A DNA stretch of 64,000 bases from Acanthochromis polyacanthus (Eukaryota; Chordata; Actinopteri; Pomacentridae). The notes beneath the pieces are model-generated. The model was not told where the DNA came from, did no database searches, and worked only from the letters and a program-made list of their open reading frames with translations. Made by a program: the position numbers and the translations under genes. The stretch spans positions 32,029,690-32,093,689 of the forward strand of contig NC_067129.1 of NCBI RefSeq assembly GCF_021347895.1, given 5' to 3'. Below are positions 23,901 through 31,029 of the stretch, piece by piece (the first letter of the stretch is position 1; each line of letters starts with the position of its first letter).

Positions 23901-24030
23901 TCTGCAGCAGAGAGTGGGAGACAGATACTACGACCTGAACATCAAAGACATTGATTGGTTTGACATTGTTTTACAAACCTTCGTGGAAAACATGGTCATT
24001 GCAAATAGATGGTGCTTCTACTCTGTCTAG
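3476..24030 (+). CDS. Gene A: N-module plus single AIG1/GIMAP-type GTPase (six exons)
   Basis: Predicted joins: 3476-3934, 16303-16508, 16622-16733, 17049-17223, 20322-20423, 23585-24030. All introns are GT-AG and the exons sum to 1500 nt, giving 499 residues plus stop. Residues 1-317 form an unrecognised module shared with gene B; the rest is an AIG1-type G domain with P-loop GRTGSGKS, altered G3 ETPG, and the family's conserved box with the [10 protein letters not shown] stretch. GIMAP proteins are GTP-binding, often membrane-associated proteins linked to lymphocyte survival; the role of this fusion is unknown. The start at 3476 is chosen because copy B has a stop just upstream of the aligned ATG. 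The frame ends at a TAG where paralogues have CAG, removing the last 26 codons. A scar at 21795 shows a lost cassette. Intron 1 is 12.4 kb of nested transposons, so splicing efficiency is uncertain and the gene may be decaying. Confidence 0.6.
4499..4962. repeat. Interspersed repeat containing a long palindrome
   Basis: Arms of about 175 bp (4541-4718 and 4755-4927) are inverted copies around a 36-bp spacer; each inner end carries GGATCC and each outer end a tgtctg/cagaca run. The flanking motif 'actagaaaagcactcggaga' recurs at 6319 and 55874, and a related complementary piece occurs near 30130. The right flank reads cctcctggcggagg. The class is not recognised. Confidence 0.7.
4959..5548. repeat. 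Simple repeats: (TAA)n, GA-rich tract, short direct repeat
   Basis: (TAA)n occupies about 4959-4997, AT-rich sequence follows, and a purine-rich GAGA tract lies at about 5298-5375. A stretch (ccttactgctactgtctccc) occurs twice, at about 5421 and 5518. No gene is seen. Confidence 0.7.
5546..6317 (-). mobile_element. hAT element fragment with transposase N-terminus
   Basis: The end CAGTGGCGCCTGCAG followed by aggggtggccaggtggggcc is of a kind common at hAT termini. On the minus strand around 6300-6166 a frame begins MKRSQDISSYFKKK, which resembles the start of hAT/ZMYM1-like transposases. The middle of the transposase and the second terminus are missing. A SINE-like copy is inserted near the left end. 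Confidence 0.45.
5596..5926 (-). repeat. tRNA-derived SINE-like element
   Basis: Longer copy of the repeat at 2520-2702. The minus strand has a tRNA-like core (TGGCTTAGGTGGTAGAGCGG, then GGTTTGATTCCCGCTC), and the other end carries the 'cttatatagcgctttac' motif. It lies inside the hAT fragment just after the shared ggtggggccac. Confidence 0.5.
6318..6549. repeat. Repeat fragment of the 4499 family and GC-rich spacer
   Basis: The start (actagaaaagcactcagaga) matches the left end of the repeats at 4499 and 55874. The rest is a GC-rich stretch with a CCCCGCCCCCC run. No gene is seen. Confidence 0.45.
6550..8375 (-). pseudogene. BED-finger hAT-like transposase fragment, split by a foldback element
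   Basis: On the minus strand, 8375-7880 encodes a C2H2/BED-type finger (Cys-x2-Cys in CMVCDETKYSDRG, His-x5-His in HMKTKNHARKLY). The frame then runs into the 8-bp duplication of the element at 6770-7879. Past the element the same reading frame resumes at 6768 and continues to 6550 with VDRKAH-type sequence seen in hAT-like proteins before the catalytic region. A candidate acceptor (ttttttattacag) lies near 8322. The catalytic domain is absent, so this is a broken relic. Family assignment rests on motif resemblance. Confidence 0.5.
6770..7879. mobile_element. 1.1-kb foldback hAT-type element with 8-bp duplication
   Basis: Exact 8-bp target duplications GTTGCAAG lie at 6762-6769 and 7880-7887. 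The element starts CATAGACATAATAAAGAG and ends with its complement. Nearly the whole length is two inverted arms of roughly 480 bp around an AT-rich centre near 7330, including the shared cgccatcttgg-like and cacacacacac parts. No coding frame is present. The 8-bp duplication fits hAT. Confidence 0.8.
8376..8840. other. Non-coding spacer inside intron 1
   Basis: No gene, recognisable repeat end or RNA was seen. The last 8 bases are the target duplication of the next element. Confidence 0.5.
8841..11044. mobile_element. 2.2-kb hAT-type element with 8-bp duplication
   Basis: Target duplications TCAGAAAC lie at 8833-8840 and 11045-11052. Terminal inverted repeats of at least 33 bp begin CAGAGCCCTAGAGATAGTAA and differ at one base. 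No intact transposase is seen; a second hAT-type element sits inside. The interior has a repeated 'tatattatatcagaagccc/tttatgatgcac' theme around 9045 and 10155. Confidence 0.8.
9195..10092. mobile_element. hAT-type element nested in 8841-11044
   Basis: Target duplications TCTCCAGG lie at 9187-9194 and 10093-10100. Ends are inverted, TAGGGTTGCAAA on the left and TTTGCAACCCTA on the right, with subterminal 'gggaatt/ggaaatttac' arrays. Length is 898 bp and no transposase is present; the frame running through its right end only translates the inverted repeat. Confidence 0.8.
11067..11611. mobile_element. piggyBac-type MITE, TTAA target
   Basis: TTAA at 11063-11066 and 11612-11615 flanks inverted ends CCCTTTGCGCTTCAGT and ACTGAAGCTTAAAGGG. 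Length is 545 bp and both strands are non-coding. A relative opens the compound insertion at 57524 and shares long stretches, for example 'aaagcttagattctcatgaa'. Confidence 0.7.
11612..11733. repeat. Repeat fragment related to 55920-56000
   Basis: The stretch 'ttgttccttgtatgatttcc ... aatcatgtgatgg' resembles 55919-56000, the interior of the 'actagaaaagc' repeat family. It ends with the ACAGCAAC target duplication (11726-11733). Confidence 0.4.
11943..12012. repeat. (GATA)n microsatellite
   Basis: About 17 GATA units with one GCTA interruption, inside the hAT-type element. Confidence 0.9.
12822..13078. repeat. (TTA/TAC)n imperfect trinucleotide repeat
   Basis: About 255 bp of interrupted TTA/CTA/TCA triplets. 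The poly-Leu/Ile frames it produces on both strands are not genes. Confidence 0.9.
13905..15170. other. Intron 1 remnants with hAT-like end
   Basis: At 14040-14109 the minus strand starts CAGTGGCGGTTTTACAATAG followed by ggggcccc-rich sequence, which looks like a hAT terminus; its partner was not found. From about 14985 to 15170 the sequence matches gene B's intron 1 (ctgggtcaaaaacaaacatacagcaact; tttgctcatgactgtatc). No coding region is supported. Confidence 0.4.
15171..16227 (-). mobile_element. hAT element with decayed transposase
   Basis: Near-identical 8-bp duplications ATTTATAG (15163-15170) and ATTTACAG (16228-16235). Gene B has the uninterrupted 'acatttacagactctgatg' at this point, giving the empty site. 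The left end reads CAGGGATCACCAAACTT; the right end reversed reads CAGAGGTAGTCAAC. Minus-strand translation around 15880-15800 gives fragments such as LQGKDKTVADM, typical of hAT/ZBED-like proteins, but with stops and frameshifts. Confidence 0.65.
16303..16508 (+). CDS. Gene A exon 2 (N-module)
   Basis: Acceptor ttgtcgtttcag, donor CACAG|GTAAGA. It starts in phase 0 and ends after two bases of an Arg codon. It encodes [18 protein letters not shown], then QHTVLVHSP and [13 protein letters not shown]. It is nearly identical to gene B exon 2, lacking one codon near SDYPLL. Intact in frame. Confidence 0.75.
16622..16733 (+). CDS. Gene A exon 3 (N-module)
   Basis: Acceptor ttttccatcag, donor AAAGAG|GTATCT; 112 nt, same length as gene B exon 3. 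It completes the Arg codon and encodes [12 protein letters not shown], then FYIWDNVAIALHVGKE, ending in phase 0. Confidence 0.75.
17049..17223 (+). CDS. Gene A exon 4 (N-module, last)
   Basis: Acceptor tctttttccag. It encodes [19 protein letters not shown], then [20 protein letters not shown] and ends EQHFT. The frame could run on to a stop at 17297, but CAG|GTATTA is a usable donor at the same place in both copies. It leaves one base (phase 1), which joins exactly to the phase-1 P-loop exon. I therefore read it as spliced onward. Confidence 0.65.
17745..17889. mobile_element. hAT-like fragment with perfect-looking hairpin
   Basis: 17745-17818 folds into a hairpin with about 31-bp arms (tgatcagctcgtcatcaggc against gcttgatgacgagctgatca). 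The right end reversed reads CAGTGGTTCTCAACCCTG, a typical hAT terminus. The intron in gene B lacks it. Confidence 0.55.
18373..18670. repeat. Common fish interspersed repeat (attcaattcaattttatttatatagcgcc)
   Basis: Begins with ATTCAATTC iterations, then 'ttttatttatatagcgcc', 'cccttttaacaggg' and 'gcagaacctggctc'. This arrangement is familiar from many teleost genomes. I think it is a LINE-type 3' end but cannot assign the family. Confidence 0.5.
19424..20212 (-). mobile_element. Candidate solo LTR
   Basis: The minus strand starts TGTCAGGGCTCCCTCC at about 20212 and has AATAAA near 19490 followed by about 65 bp to the end, the layout of an LTR. Flanks ACAGC and ACAAC could be a 5-bp duplication with one change. 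Gene B's intron has uninterrupted sequence here (tctctaaaacagaggcaaag). The 3' end is not a clean CA. No internal genes are present. Confidence 0.45.
20322..20423 (+). CDS. Gene A exon 5 (P-loop exon)
   Basis: Acceptor ttccagttccag, donor GCTGCAG|GTAACA, phase 1 at both ends. It encodes [18 protein letters not shown], with the Walker A/G1 motif GRTGSGKS, then [12 protein letters not shown]. This matches the start of AIG1 domains. It lacks the SSSS extension found in cassettes 2 and 3 of gene B. Confidence 0.8.
20453..21685. mobile_element. hAT-type element in cassette intron
   Basis: Duplications ATGTAGAG (20445-20452) and ATGTGGAG (21686-21693). The left end is CAGTGGCGGCTGGTGAAT; the right end reversed starts CAGGAGAGGGCTAGTCAAT. 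The empty site is in gene B's first cassette intron near 49960 (ccatgtggagccaccttttg). Length is 1233 bp with no transposase. Confidence 0.75.
21795..21821 (+). pseudogene. Scar of a second P-loop exon
   Basis: 27 nt identical to the 3' end of the longer P-loop exon type (gtggtgctgctgccagttca then tcatcag), followed by the same donor GTAACATG and the same downstream intron sequence. It lies inside the intron between gene A exons 5 and 6, so a deletion removed one GTPase exon and most of the next P-loop exon. Confidence 0.7.
22366..23211 (-). pseudogene. hAT transposase relic (ZBED5/SCAND3-like C-terminal half)
   Basis: Two minus-strand frames are visible. 23211-22702 contains VVSFIKNRPLKTR, then LFHSETRWLSRGKVL and LREEIRMFLEQE. 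22551-22366 contains LLPFTTSYLCETGFSAVAAL and the KYRSQLN dimerisation-type segment. Both match the arrangement of hAT-derived ZBED5/FAM200-like proteins. The N-terminal part is missing and the frame breaks between the two pieces. The enclosing insertion spans roughly 21925-23290. Confidence 0.65.
23585..24030 (+). CDS. Gene A exon 6 (GTPase exon, terminal type)
   Basis: Acceptor tgtttcttctcctcag; starts in phase 1. It encodes NVQCCLQ, G3 in altered form (VETPGFSE), the conserved box with FLLVIKV and [10 protein letters not shown], and the stretch DRYYDLN where NN-type cassettes have the G5-like YVLNNNQ. Its relatives are the exons at 34451 and 55266. TAG (24028-24030) replaces the CAG codon of its relatives, so the 26 residues after it are lost. 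Confidence 0.75.
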
Positions 24031-24075
24031 GATAGAGCCAGAAAAAGGAAGATTAAAGAAGTTGATGGTGCAAAT

Positions 24076-25629
24076 TAGAGGTCAACCAACGTTTTTTTAT
24101 TTTTATATTGCGGATACAGATTATTAGTCGTCAAAGAGGCCAATATTTATTTGCTGTAAAAGTGAAAATATTGGCGTCAAAATTTTAATCATATGATTAT
24201 TTAACAGCTTTTCAGATTTGCAACATGTATGAATATTTTTTAATCTTAGACAGGAGACACCTTTGTTTTAAAATTATAAACAAAAAGTGCTCAGCAGCAT
24301 TATAAAGTTATAAAGTTAAATGAAAAACTAAACAAATAAAATGGCTCCCAAAATCTCTACCATTATATTTATTATATTCAGATATTATCAGCAATCTTCT
24401 TTTCAGTGATTTACAGACATGTCTGGAGGGCGTGCTGGGAGCAGAGCTGCTGCTTCTGTTTGTGTTGTGTTATTGGGCTCACAGTAACATTACGAGTAGT
24501 TGTGAGTTGTACAGGACTGGAATGTTTATTACAATTTTATAGAGTCTGCTGCCTTAACTTACCTTCAAAACATACACTACCAGTCAAAAGTTTGGACACA
24601 CCTTCTCATTCAATATTTTTTATTTAATTATTTTATACATTGTAGATTAATACTGAAGACATCAAAACTATAAAAGAACACATATAGAATTATGTTGTGT
24701 GCTGTCCTCACAACACATGACTGTGTTCTGCTAGACAGCCAGCGAACCGTTAAAGAAAACTCTACTGAAGGCTTTCTTTTCTTGCATTTGTGGAGATCTC
24801 CAGTCAAACAGGACAACTGGTGACTATAACATACAGAAAACTGCAACTACGATCTCTGTAGTACATGTATTCTAAACACCAGCAGCTAATACACATGTAA
24901 TACATCAGTATAATGGAAACACCACGGAGTTTGCAAAACTTACTCAAAGCAACAATTCAAAACATTTGTGGTCTCTATATAAGTGCTTTGTACACACAAT
25001 ACTCACAAAGACAAAAATGTCCCAACGCTCAAAGGTTTTAGAGGCAACACAGCGTATTCATGAGGTTTTTCAGACGTTGTTTCGGTACTGCTAGCTAAGA
25101 AGAAACACCAAAGACTGTCTATAGACCAGATGAGTACCCACACTCTGCAGTAACCAAAACGATCCTTTATGAGAAATGTTTCTCTGATAATGTTTTTAAC
25201 CAGAACCTTTTAACAGATTTTACCATGAAATTAACTTATTTATTTATGCACTATTGTATTAATCTATAATGCAGAAAATAATACAAGTCAATAATAAGCA
25301 CTGAATGAGAAACCGTGTCCAAACTTTTGACCAGTAGTGTGTCTGCTCTCCTGAGCTTCTTTACTCAGGAAAACTTTTCTCCTCTCCCATGTGTGTGAGC
25401 ACTGTGCATGCACAGCTTTGACTGCTGATTGGCTGCTGCCCGTTTCTGTGTGTGACCAATCAGATGGTGCTGTAGGTGAGAGTAGTGAGGCACTGCTTCA
25501 TCAGAGCCTAAAATTTGAACTCAGTTTTAAATTGATCTCTTATCAGCCGTCGGATTTTTTAAAAAAGGCTGATGCCGATATGTGTCCAAATGTCAAATAT
25601 CGGCCCGGCCAATTGCTGGTTGATCCCTA
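24076..25629. mobile_element. hAT-type element (tagaggtcaacc ends) in gene A 3' flank
   Basis: The left end TAGAGGTCAACCAAC and right end reversed TAGGGATCAACCAGC form inverted ends, with 'atcggcc' subterminal motifs. Flanks GTGCAAAT (24068-24075) and ATCCAAAT (25630-25637) look like a mutated 8-bp duplication. Sequence on the two sides rejoins the gatggtgcaaatacagattg seen intact in other copies. A mariner-like element is nested inside. Confidence 0.65.
24575..25339. mobile_element. Tc1/mariner-type element nested in 24076-25629
   Basis: The left end after TA reads CACTACCAGTCAAAAGTTTG; the right end is its complement (caaacttttgaccagtagtg) followed by TG, a likely mutated TA. The interior has the 'acatcaaaactataaaagaa' motif common in fish Tc1-like elements but no open transposase. 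Confidence 0.7.
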
Positions 25630-25776
25630 ATCCAAATACAGATTGAAGAAAAATTAGTTTTTATGCACTGACAAATAGAGTATTTTTAACCAGAGGTTTA
25701 ATTGGATTTTTTCTTTCTTTCCATTCATAAGAAAATTGCAACATTGCAGCACAAAATAGAAAATCAACGAACACTT
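25630..25776 (+). other. 3' flank of gene A (conserved in A' and B)
   Basis: 'gattgaagaaaaattagttttta' and 'cagcacaaaatagaaaatcaac' match sequence following the stop codons at 34864 and 55777. It is probably 3' UTR-like sequence carried along in the duplications. Confidence 0.55.
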
Positions 25777-27540
25777 GTCTATTGCTCTTCAACCGAGTTT
25801 ATACATCAATTCCTTTTCTAAACTTTGTCAGTAGTTATGGATGTGGGATCCCCAAATCAGCCATAAGGATGAGGTTTTGGAGGAGCGACAGCAAAATAAG
25901 GGAGTGCGGTATGACATTATAACCTGTGATTTATGATGCTATAACCTAATGAATGTGTGAACTAACCAATGCTTACTTTTTATTTTCTTAATTGTGAAAC
26001 AGTGTAAAAATCAGAAGAGTGCCTCATTCAGAAGAGTGATGAGTTGATTATTTCTTGAGATATGTCTTTTTTATATTCTTTAATTTTAAATGCTTGTCTG
26101 ATATAATCCAGGATAATAGAAATTAAGTCACAGGAGAGTCTCATTGCAATAAAGAGGGGGGATTGATTGTGCTTTTGAATGCATATCTTTGTAATCTTTG
26201 TATCAGAAGTAACCACATAAGGTCAGCACCTCACTGGGAGCAGAGAGGGACCTGGTTAACAGAGGGGTTAATGGGGTTAAGGTCTTTTATTACTATAAAA
26301 ATGGGAATGCTTTCAAGGTTTAGATTACTATGAAACAGAGATGTTTATAGAAGAGTTTGATCACCCTGTGAGAATAGGGGGTTACTAAATTGTCTCAAGA
26401 GAGTTGTAATGTATAAAATGCACCTGTTGGAAGGAGTTTGTGGGAGTTATTGCGGGGTGATCCCTGGATGCAATCCGCACATCAGTTCTGAGCACAAGGG
26501 AGGATTACCGCGTAACTTTGGATGGGTGAATCAACTTGATCTGCAAAGAATAACCTATCTGATGGAATTATGGATTAAATGGACTGTTCTTTCTGCATTG
26601 TTGTAGGATTACAGAACTGTGATCTAGATACAACACGGACTCAAGGAATATTACTGAACTCTATTATTTCCAAAGGAACGACATCACAGTGGGTTATGAC
26701 AAAGTTTATTGGCCCAAACAACAAAATAGAATACAGGCAGATCTAAATCTGGACTGAACACTTTCTCCAGCTTCCCCCTGAACTCCGGTGAGCCTCAGTG
26801 GCTCGTTGGGTTCTTGGTGAGCAGCCGGGTGTGGCCACACCATCTGCTCTCCCCCTCCAAATTACATAGTCTGGGTGATCATTATGACTCTTCTTACCTG
26901 AAAGCATAGTACCAGTCAGGAATCATGATGAGTGATTTGAATATTAACTAATGTTTGATTATTTGTCTGGTGATTTATTGGCTATTGCTTTTGCCCTGCT
27001 GAGATATATTTCAATAAAGCATTATTCTGCAGTCAAAGTCAACGGATTGGAAGTGCTATTTATCCCTACCACTCTGGTTAGTTAAATACATATATATCTT
27101 GCTCTGAGTGTAAAAAGTCAGGTTAATGTGTGCATTACAACAGTAAAGGATCTGTTAGGTTACCTAGTCATAGGGGCCGGGGGTGGTCCATTACAAACAT
27201 ATCCTAGGGGTTGTCTAATTGTCCTTAAGCTCTGCAACTTACCAAGTCCAAAAGCCATTAAGAGGAAAAGCTGCCGTTAACAGATGTGACTGGTGGTTAA
27301 TTTAAACATTCCAAATTGGCTACTCAGTTAAATTAATGATCAGAGGAGGTAGGATAGGCGTTTGGATGAAGGCAGAGAGAAGCTAGGCGAGTTTTCCTAG
27401 AATACCAGCTTAGACGTTCTTCAGCATCCCTCTGAGTCAGAACTCACTGGGCTGTAGAACCGGACCCGTTAGATGGAGAGCTGGTCCAGTGATCCCCTGG
27501 AAATTGATTAAGTTAATTTAGGAGGTCACTGGCCCTGAGG
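25777..27540 (+). mobile_element. Unclassified 1.76-kb insertion, LTR-like
   Basis: The insertion interrupts a block that is continuous at 35030-35095. Near 27013 there is 'caataaagcattattctgca', a polyadenylation-type signal in the last third, as expected of an LTR. No coding frame or clean TG...CA ends were found, and the class is uncertain. Confidence 0.35.
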
Positions 27541-28935
27541 ATCAACAACCTAGATCTGTTCTTCTGGCTGTGAGACTGTTTTTTTTTTTTTGCTTTGGCT
27601 GCAGCCCTGTAGGTCTAAAACTGTTTGACAGCAAGAAAAAAACGTAACATTAAACAATATCAAATAATTCAAAGCAATACTGAGCCAAGATTCAGGAAAC
27701 CAACAACCTCAAACTTTGGTACTTAGGTTTATGATGTACGATGTTTACAGAGTTGAAATGTTTAAATGCAGTTTAGTCAGTTTTATAAATATTTACATTG
27801 ACAGGAATTAATTTAAATAATAAGAATCTACATTTATCTCCATTTTTGTCTGAACTTTAGTCTCTTAACCTCCTTAATTTGTAATTGCGTAAATAGTCGT
27901 TATAGTTAATTCGCAGTGTAAATAGTGTGCGAGACAAAAAAAATTAACAAAAAGTGACATTGGTACATTCTTTATGCTGCACATTTTGTAATTTATATTT
28001 TTCTTATTGTGTATTTTTATTTATGTGGTGGTGGAACAACCAAATTGCTGTGGAAGTGACGATGTAGACATATTTAGATCAATTCATATTACAGTTTTTT
28101 TTTAGTTTGGGGTCAACAGAGTTTGTTTTGATTCATTGTTTTCCATTAATAATAATCACACTGATTCATCTGTCCTCACATCTATCTGTGTTTATGTTCA
28201 TAACTGTGTTCTATCAGATGTTTACTCTGACTTTATGCACGTTTTTCTTCTTGTTTTCATCTCTGATTAGATGTCAAACTGCATTTTTTTTTCATTATTT
28301 GTACTCAATGACAATAAAGTTCAACCTAATCTAATCTAATCTAATCCAGTCACTTTTTTAGTTGTAACTTATTCTTGTCATGTATATTTGTGGTTATTTC
28401 CTGTTCTGATTTTTTTTATCTGCTTTACATGGTGTAGCTCTTTTGCTTATTGATAGTATATTGTTAAAATTAGCTCTTAATTTGTGCTCCTTCTCTTTCA
28501 TTTGTTCACGTTTGGGCTGATATTTTTGATTTTGCGTTCCTAAACTTTCCATTTTTTTAAATTTCTTCCTCTGTAAATACTTGAACCTGGAAAGTCAGAG
28601 AGAAGAATCAATAAAGAAAAAAAACTGTTCTATAAACAGTCAATAAGGAAACTCTCCCTGAGGTTGGATCCAACAAGAATCAATCCTCACAAACCTCCGT
28701 GTTAAAACATCCAACCTTAGAGCAGAAATAAACATGTTTACTGACTGGTACAAAGAAACAGAAATGTTGTTTCTGATTTTTCTTGAGTACTGACCTCATT
28801 CCTGATTTGCTGCATTCCAAAAGAGTCCCACGTTGTCAGCAGGATTTTAAACCCAGAGAGGAAATCACAAGACAGTTTCTCTTCTCTTGCTTTTCTTTTG
28901 AAGTTCTTCATGTTAAAAACAAACTGCCACAAAAA
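27541..28935 (+). repeat. Duplicated 3'-flank block D1
   Basis: Homologous to 35096-37047 (D2) and partly to 40295-40622 plus 44122-44700 (D3). Shared landmarks include 'gtttagtcagttttataaat', 'cttaacctcctta', 'gtcaacagagtttgttttga', 'gataaagttcaac/aataaagttcaac' and 'aacctggaaagtca'. No gene is supported; short frames here are not conserved. Confidence 0.6.
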
Positions 28936-29162
28936 ATATGAATGCTATTTCCTTTATTGTTAACGAAACATTAAAACAGAAACATTATGTTGCTCTTAGA
29001 AAAGTGTATAAAGGAGCCAAAAATATCATCGGGTAGTGCAATGTACTTTCAGTGAAAATATCACTATGAGCTTTATAATAATAATAATTCCATAAACTCA
29101 ATCATTATATTTCTCCTTGTTTCCTTCTTGGCAAAATTTGTGACATATTGTCCTTTTTTTAA
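28936..29162. other. AT-rich spacer
   Basis: Nothing recognisable; ends with the TTAA target of the next element. Confidence 0.5.
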
Positions 29163-29684
29163 CCTCTTAAGCCCGGTCGGCCCACGGGTGGGCCGAAGAA
29201 ATCCCGAAAGTAATACACACAGTAAAAGAAGTAGTAAAACAGGACAACTGTGTTTACTTTCAATTGTTGATCAAAGTTTATACTCTAATGGTCACAAAAT
29301 AAGCTCGGATGTGCATTTTAGTGCAAATGTTAGTATTTACAGATGATTTTAAACCTTGATGGTGTGAAATCCGCGATTTTCACACCATCTATGCCAACTA
29401 TGCCAAAAATCATTGTTGGCATAGTGTTATCTTCTGTCAAATAGGGGGAGAAATCAGGCGAGGATACAAATTTCACATTTCTCCTCTGGTTTATTCCAGT
29501 TTACTCAGGCATAGTGACAGACACAACATTTTTTACACCAGGAATACATTCTCTGAAGTCCCGAGATGTCCAAGGACACCAAGAACATGCATATGAACTT
29601 TTTTATAGTGGAGTAATTCTTCATTTACTTTGGGTATGTCTTTTTAGGCGTTTTTTTCTGAAAATATGGCCAGGGCTTAAGAGG
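29163..29684. mobile_element. piggyBac-type MITE, TTAA target
   Basis: TTAA at 29159-29162 and 29685-29688 flanks perfect 12-bp inverted ends CCTCTTAAGCCC and GGGCTTAAGAGG. Inside is a hairpin (gatggtgtgaaa tccgcga ttttcacaccatc). No coding frame is supported. Ends differ from the other TTAA elements here. Confidence 0.7.
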
Positions 29685-30023
29685 TTAAAGAAAACATGTT
29701 TAATCATAGAAAAACTTTTCTTTCATTTAGGGTTAGCAGTCAGACAAAGTTATTTATTGTATTTGTTCTGATCATTCCTGTTTTCATTAAAGAATGGTAC
29801 ATATTTTACTAATTCTGCCAGGGCATGTAAACTTATGAGCACAGCTGTACTTTTCACTGATTTATTTTAGCTGACTTACTTTCATATCTCACTGCTTTAT
29901 ACTTTCAGGCACTGCATTTCTTAAGTTATGTTATGTTTTTTTCCTGAGCAACATGTGGCAAAAGAATTTCCTTAACGACTAGTAAAGTTTTATCTTCACT
30001 TGACTTTAAAAATTAAAAAAGAT
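29685..30023. other. AT-rich spacer
   Basis: No gene or repeat end recognised. Confidence 0.5.
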
Positions 30024-30091
30024 GTTTCCACCTAGCTTGAACCAGGGACCTGCTTGTATGAGGCAAACGTGATAACTCCATCACTGCAGAC
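30024..30091 (-). pseudogene. tRNA-Val-like pseudogene
   Basis: The minus strand reads GCAGTGATGGAGTTATCACG, then TTTGCCTCATAC and GGTCCCTGGTTCAAGC, ending GGTGGAAACA. This follows tRNA-Val layout (TTATCACGTTYGCCT, GGTTCRA B-box). Base changes break the acceptor and T stems, so it is not expected to function. Confidence 0.5.
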
Positions 30092-31029
30092 ATATTGGGT
30101 CTTATCTGTCGGAAACGATACAACTGAGCAGCCTTGGTGGAGTACTGCGCTCTGTGAGTGGTTTATTGATGAGGACGTCTTCCCCTGGCTTAAAAATCTG
30201 TTCTCCATGTTCCTCATCAGCGTACACAACTCTGGTATGGACTCAACTGCAGCTGGATCTCAACATCTTTGTAAAACCCGCCCCCACTCTACTCCCATTG
30301 GCTACTGATATTAGCTTGGTTTAGAGCAAAAGCTGTGTTCCCCTCATTCCATTGGTAGATGAACTCCATTGACAATGTAGTCCTATCTTTTTTTTCTGAG
30401 CCAAACGTTGCACGCCGGAAATTCGGCACGGTGCCAGAATACCTTTAAGCTGTGAATAATATATCTGCTGCTGTAGTGCAGTTTATCTATCTAGCTTGGT
30501 GTGACAGTAAAAAAACAACATCTGCTGCTGATATGTTTAAGAGTAAGAATCTGGTTGAAAAACACAACTGATTATGTGTCAAAATGTGTCTACATAGAAG
30601 TGTGCACTGAACACTGAATAAAGTCTCTGTAGTCTGCTGTCCACAAAACATGCATCACTCAACACAAATTTATTTTTATTGACCCGAATGGCAAAAGTAA
30701 AATACAAAACAAGTGAACTTAAATAACTCAAAAGTAAAAGAATTTACAAAAAATATGATTTTTTTTTTCTAGAAAAAGGTAAAAGTAGTGGACAATGCAG
30801 TTTATTTCTGGGACCAGACACGATCGTCTCATCAGATCAACCAAGGTTTTCATCCGTCCTCTGGATGTTCTGGAGCATGGCAGTGGTCAGGTCTTGGTGT
30901 CTTCTGATCTATTCCAAGAACCGTTCCTCTGACCTCTCCAGACACTGCAGCAGATCCACAGCAGCACTCCGCTTCCCTTTTCCTGTATAAATCACCCAAA
31001 ACAGAAAAGTTGCTCGTAATCATTTTCTA
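30092..31029. other. Repeat-derived spacer
   Basis: 30128-30160 contains 'ccttggtggagtactgcgct', the complement of the 6318 repeat. On the minus strand, 30985-30780 gives a broken frame reading AAVDLLQCLERSEERFLE before a stop, which may derive from a Myb/SANT-like protein of a Harbinger-type element; this is a weak call. Nothing else is recognised. Confidence 0.3.
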
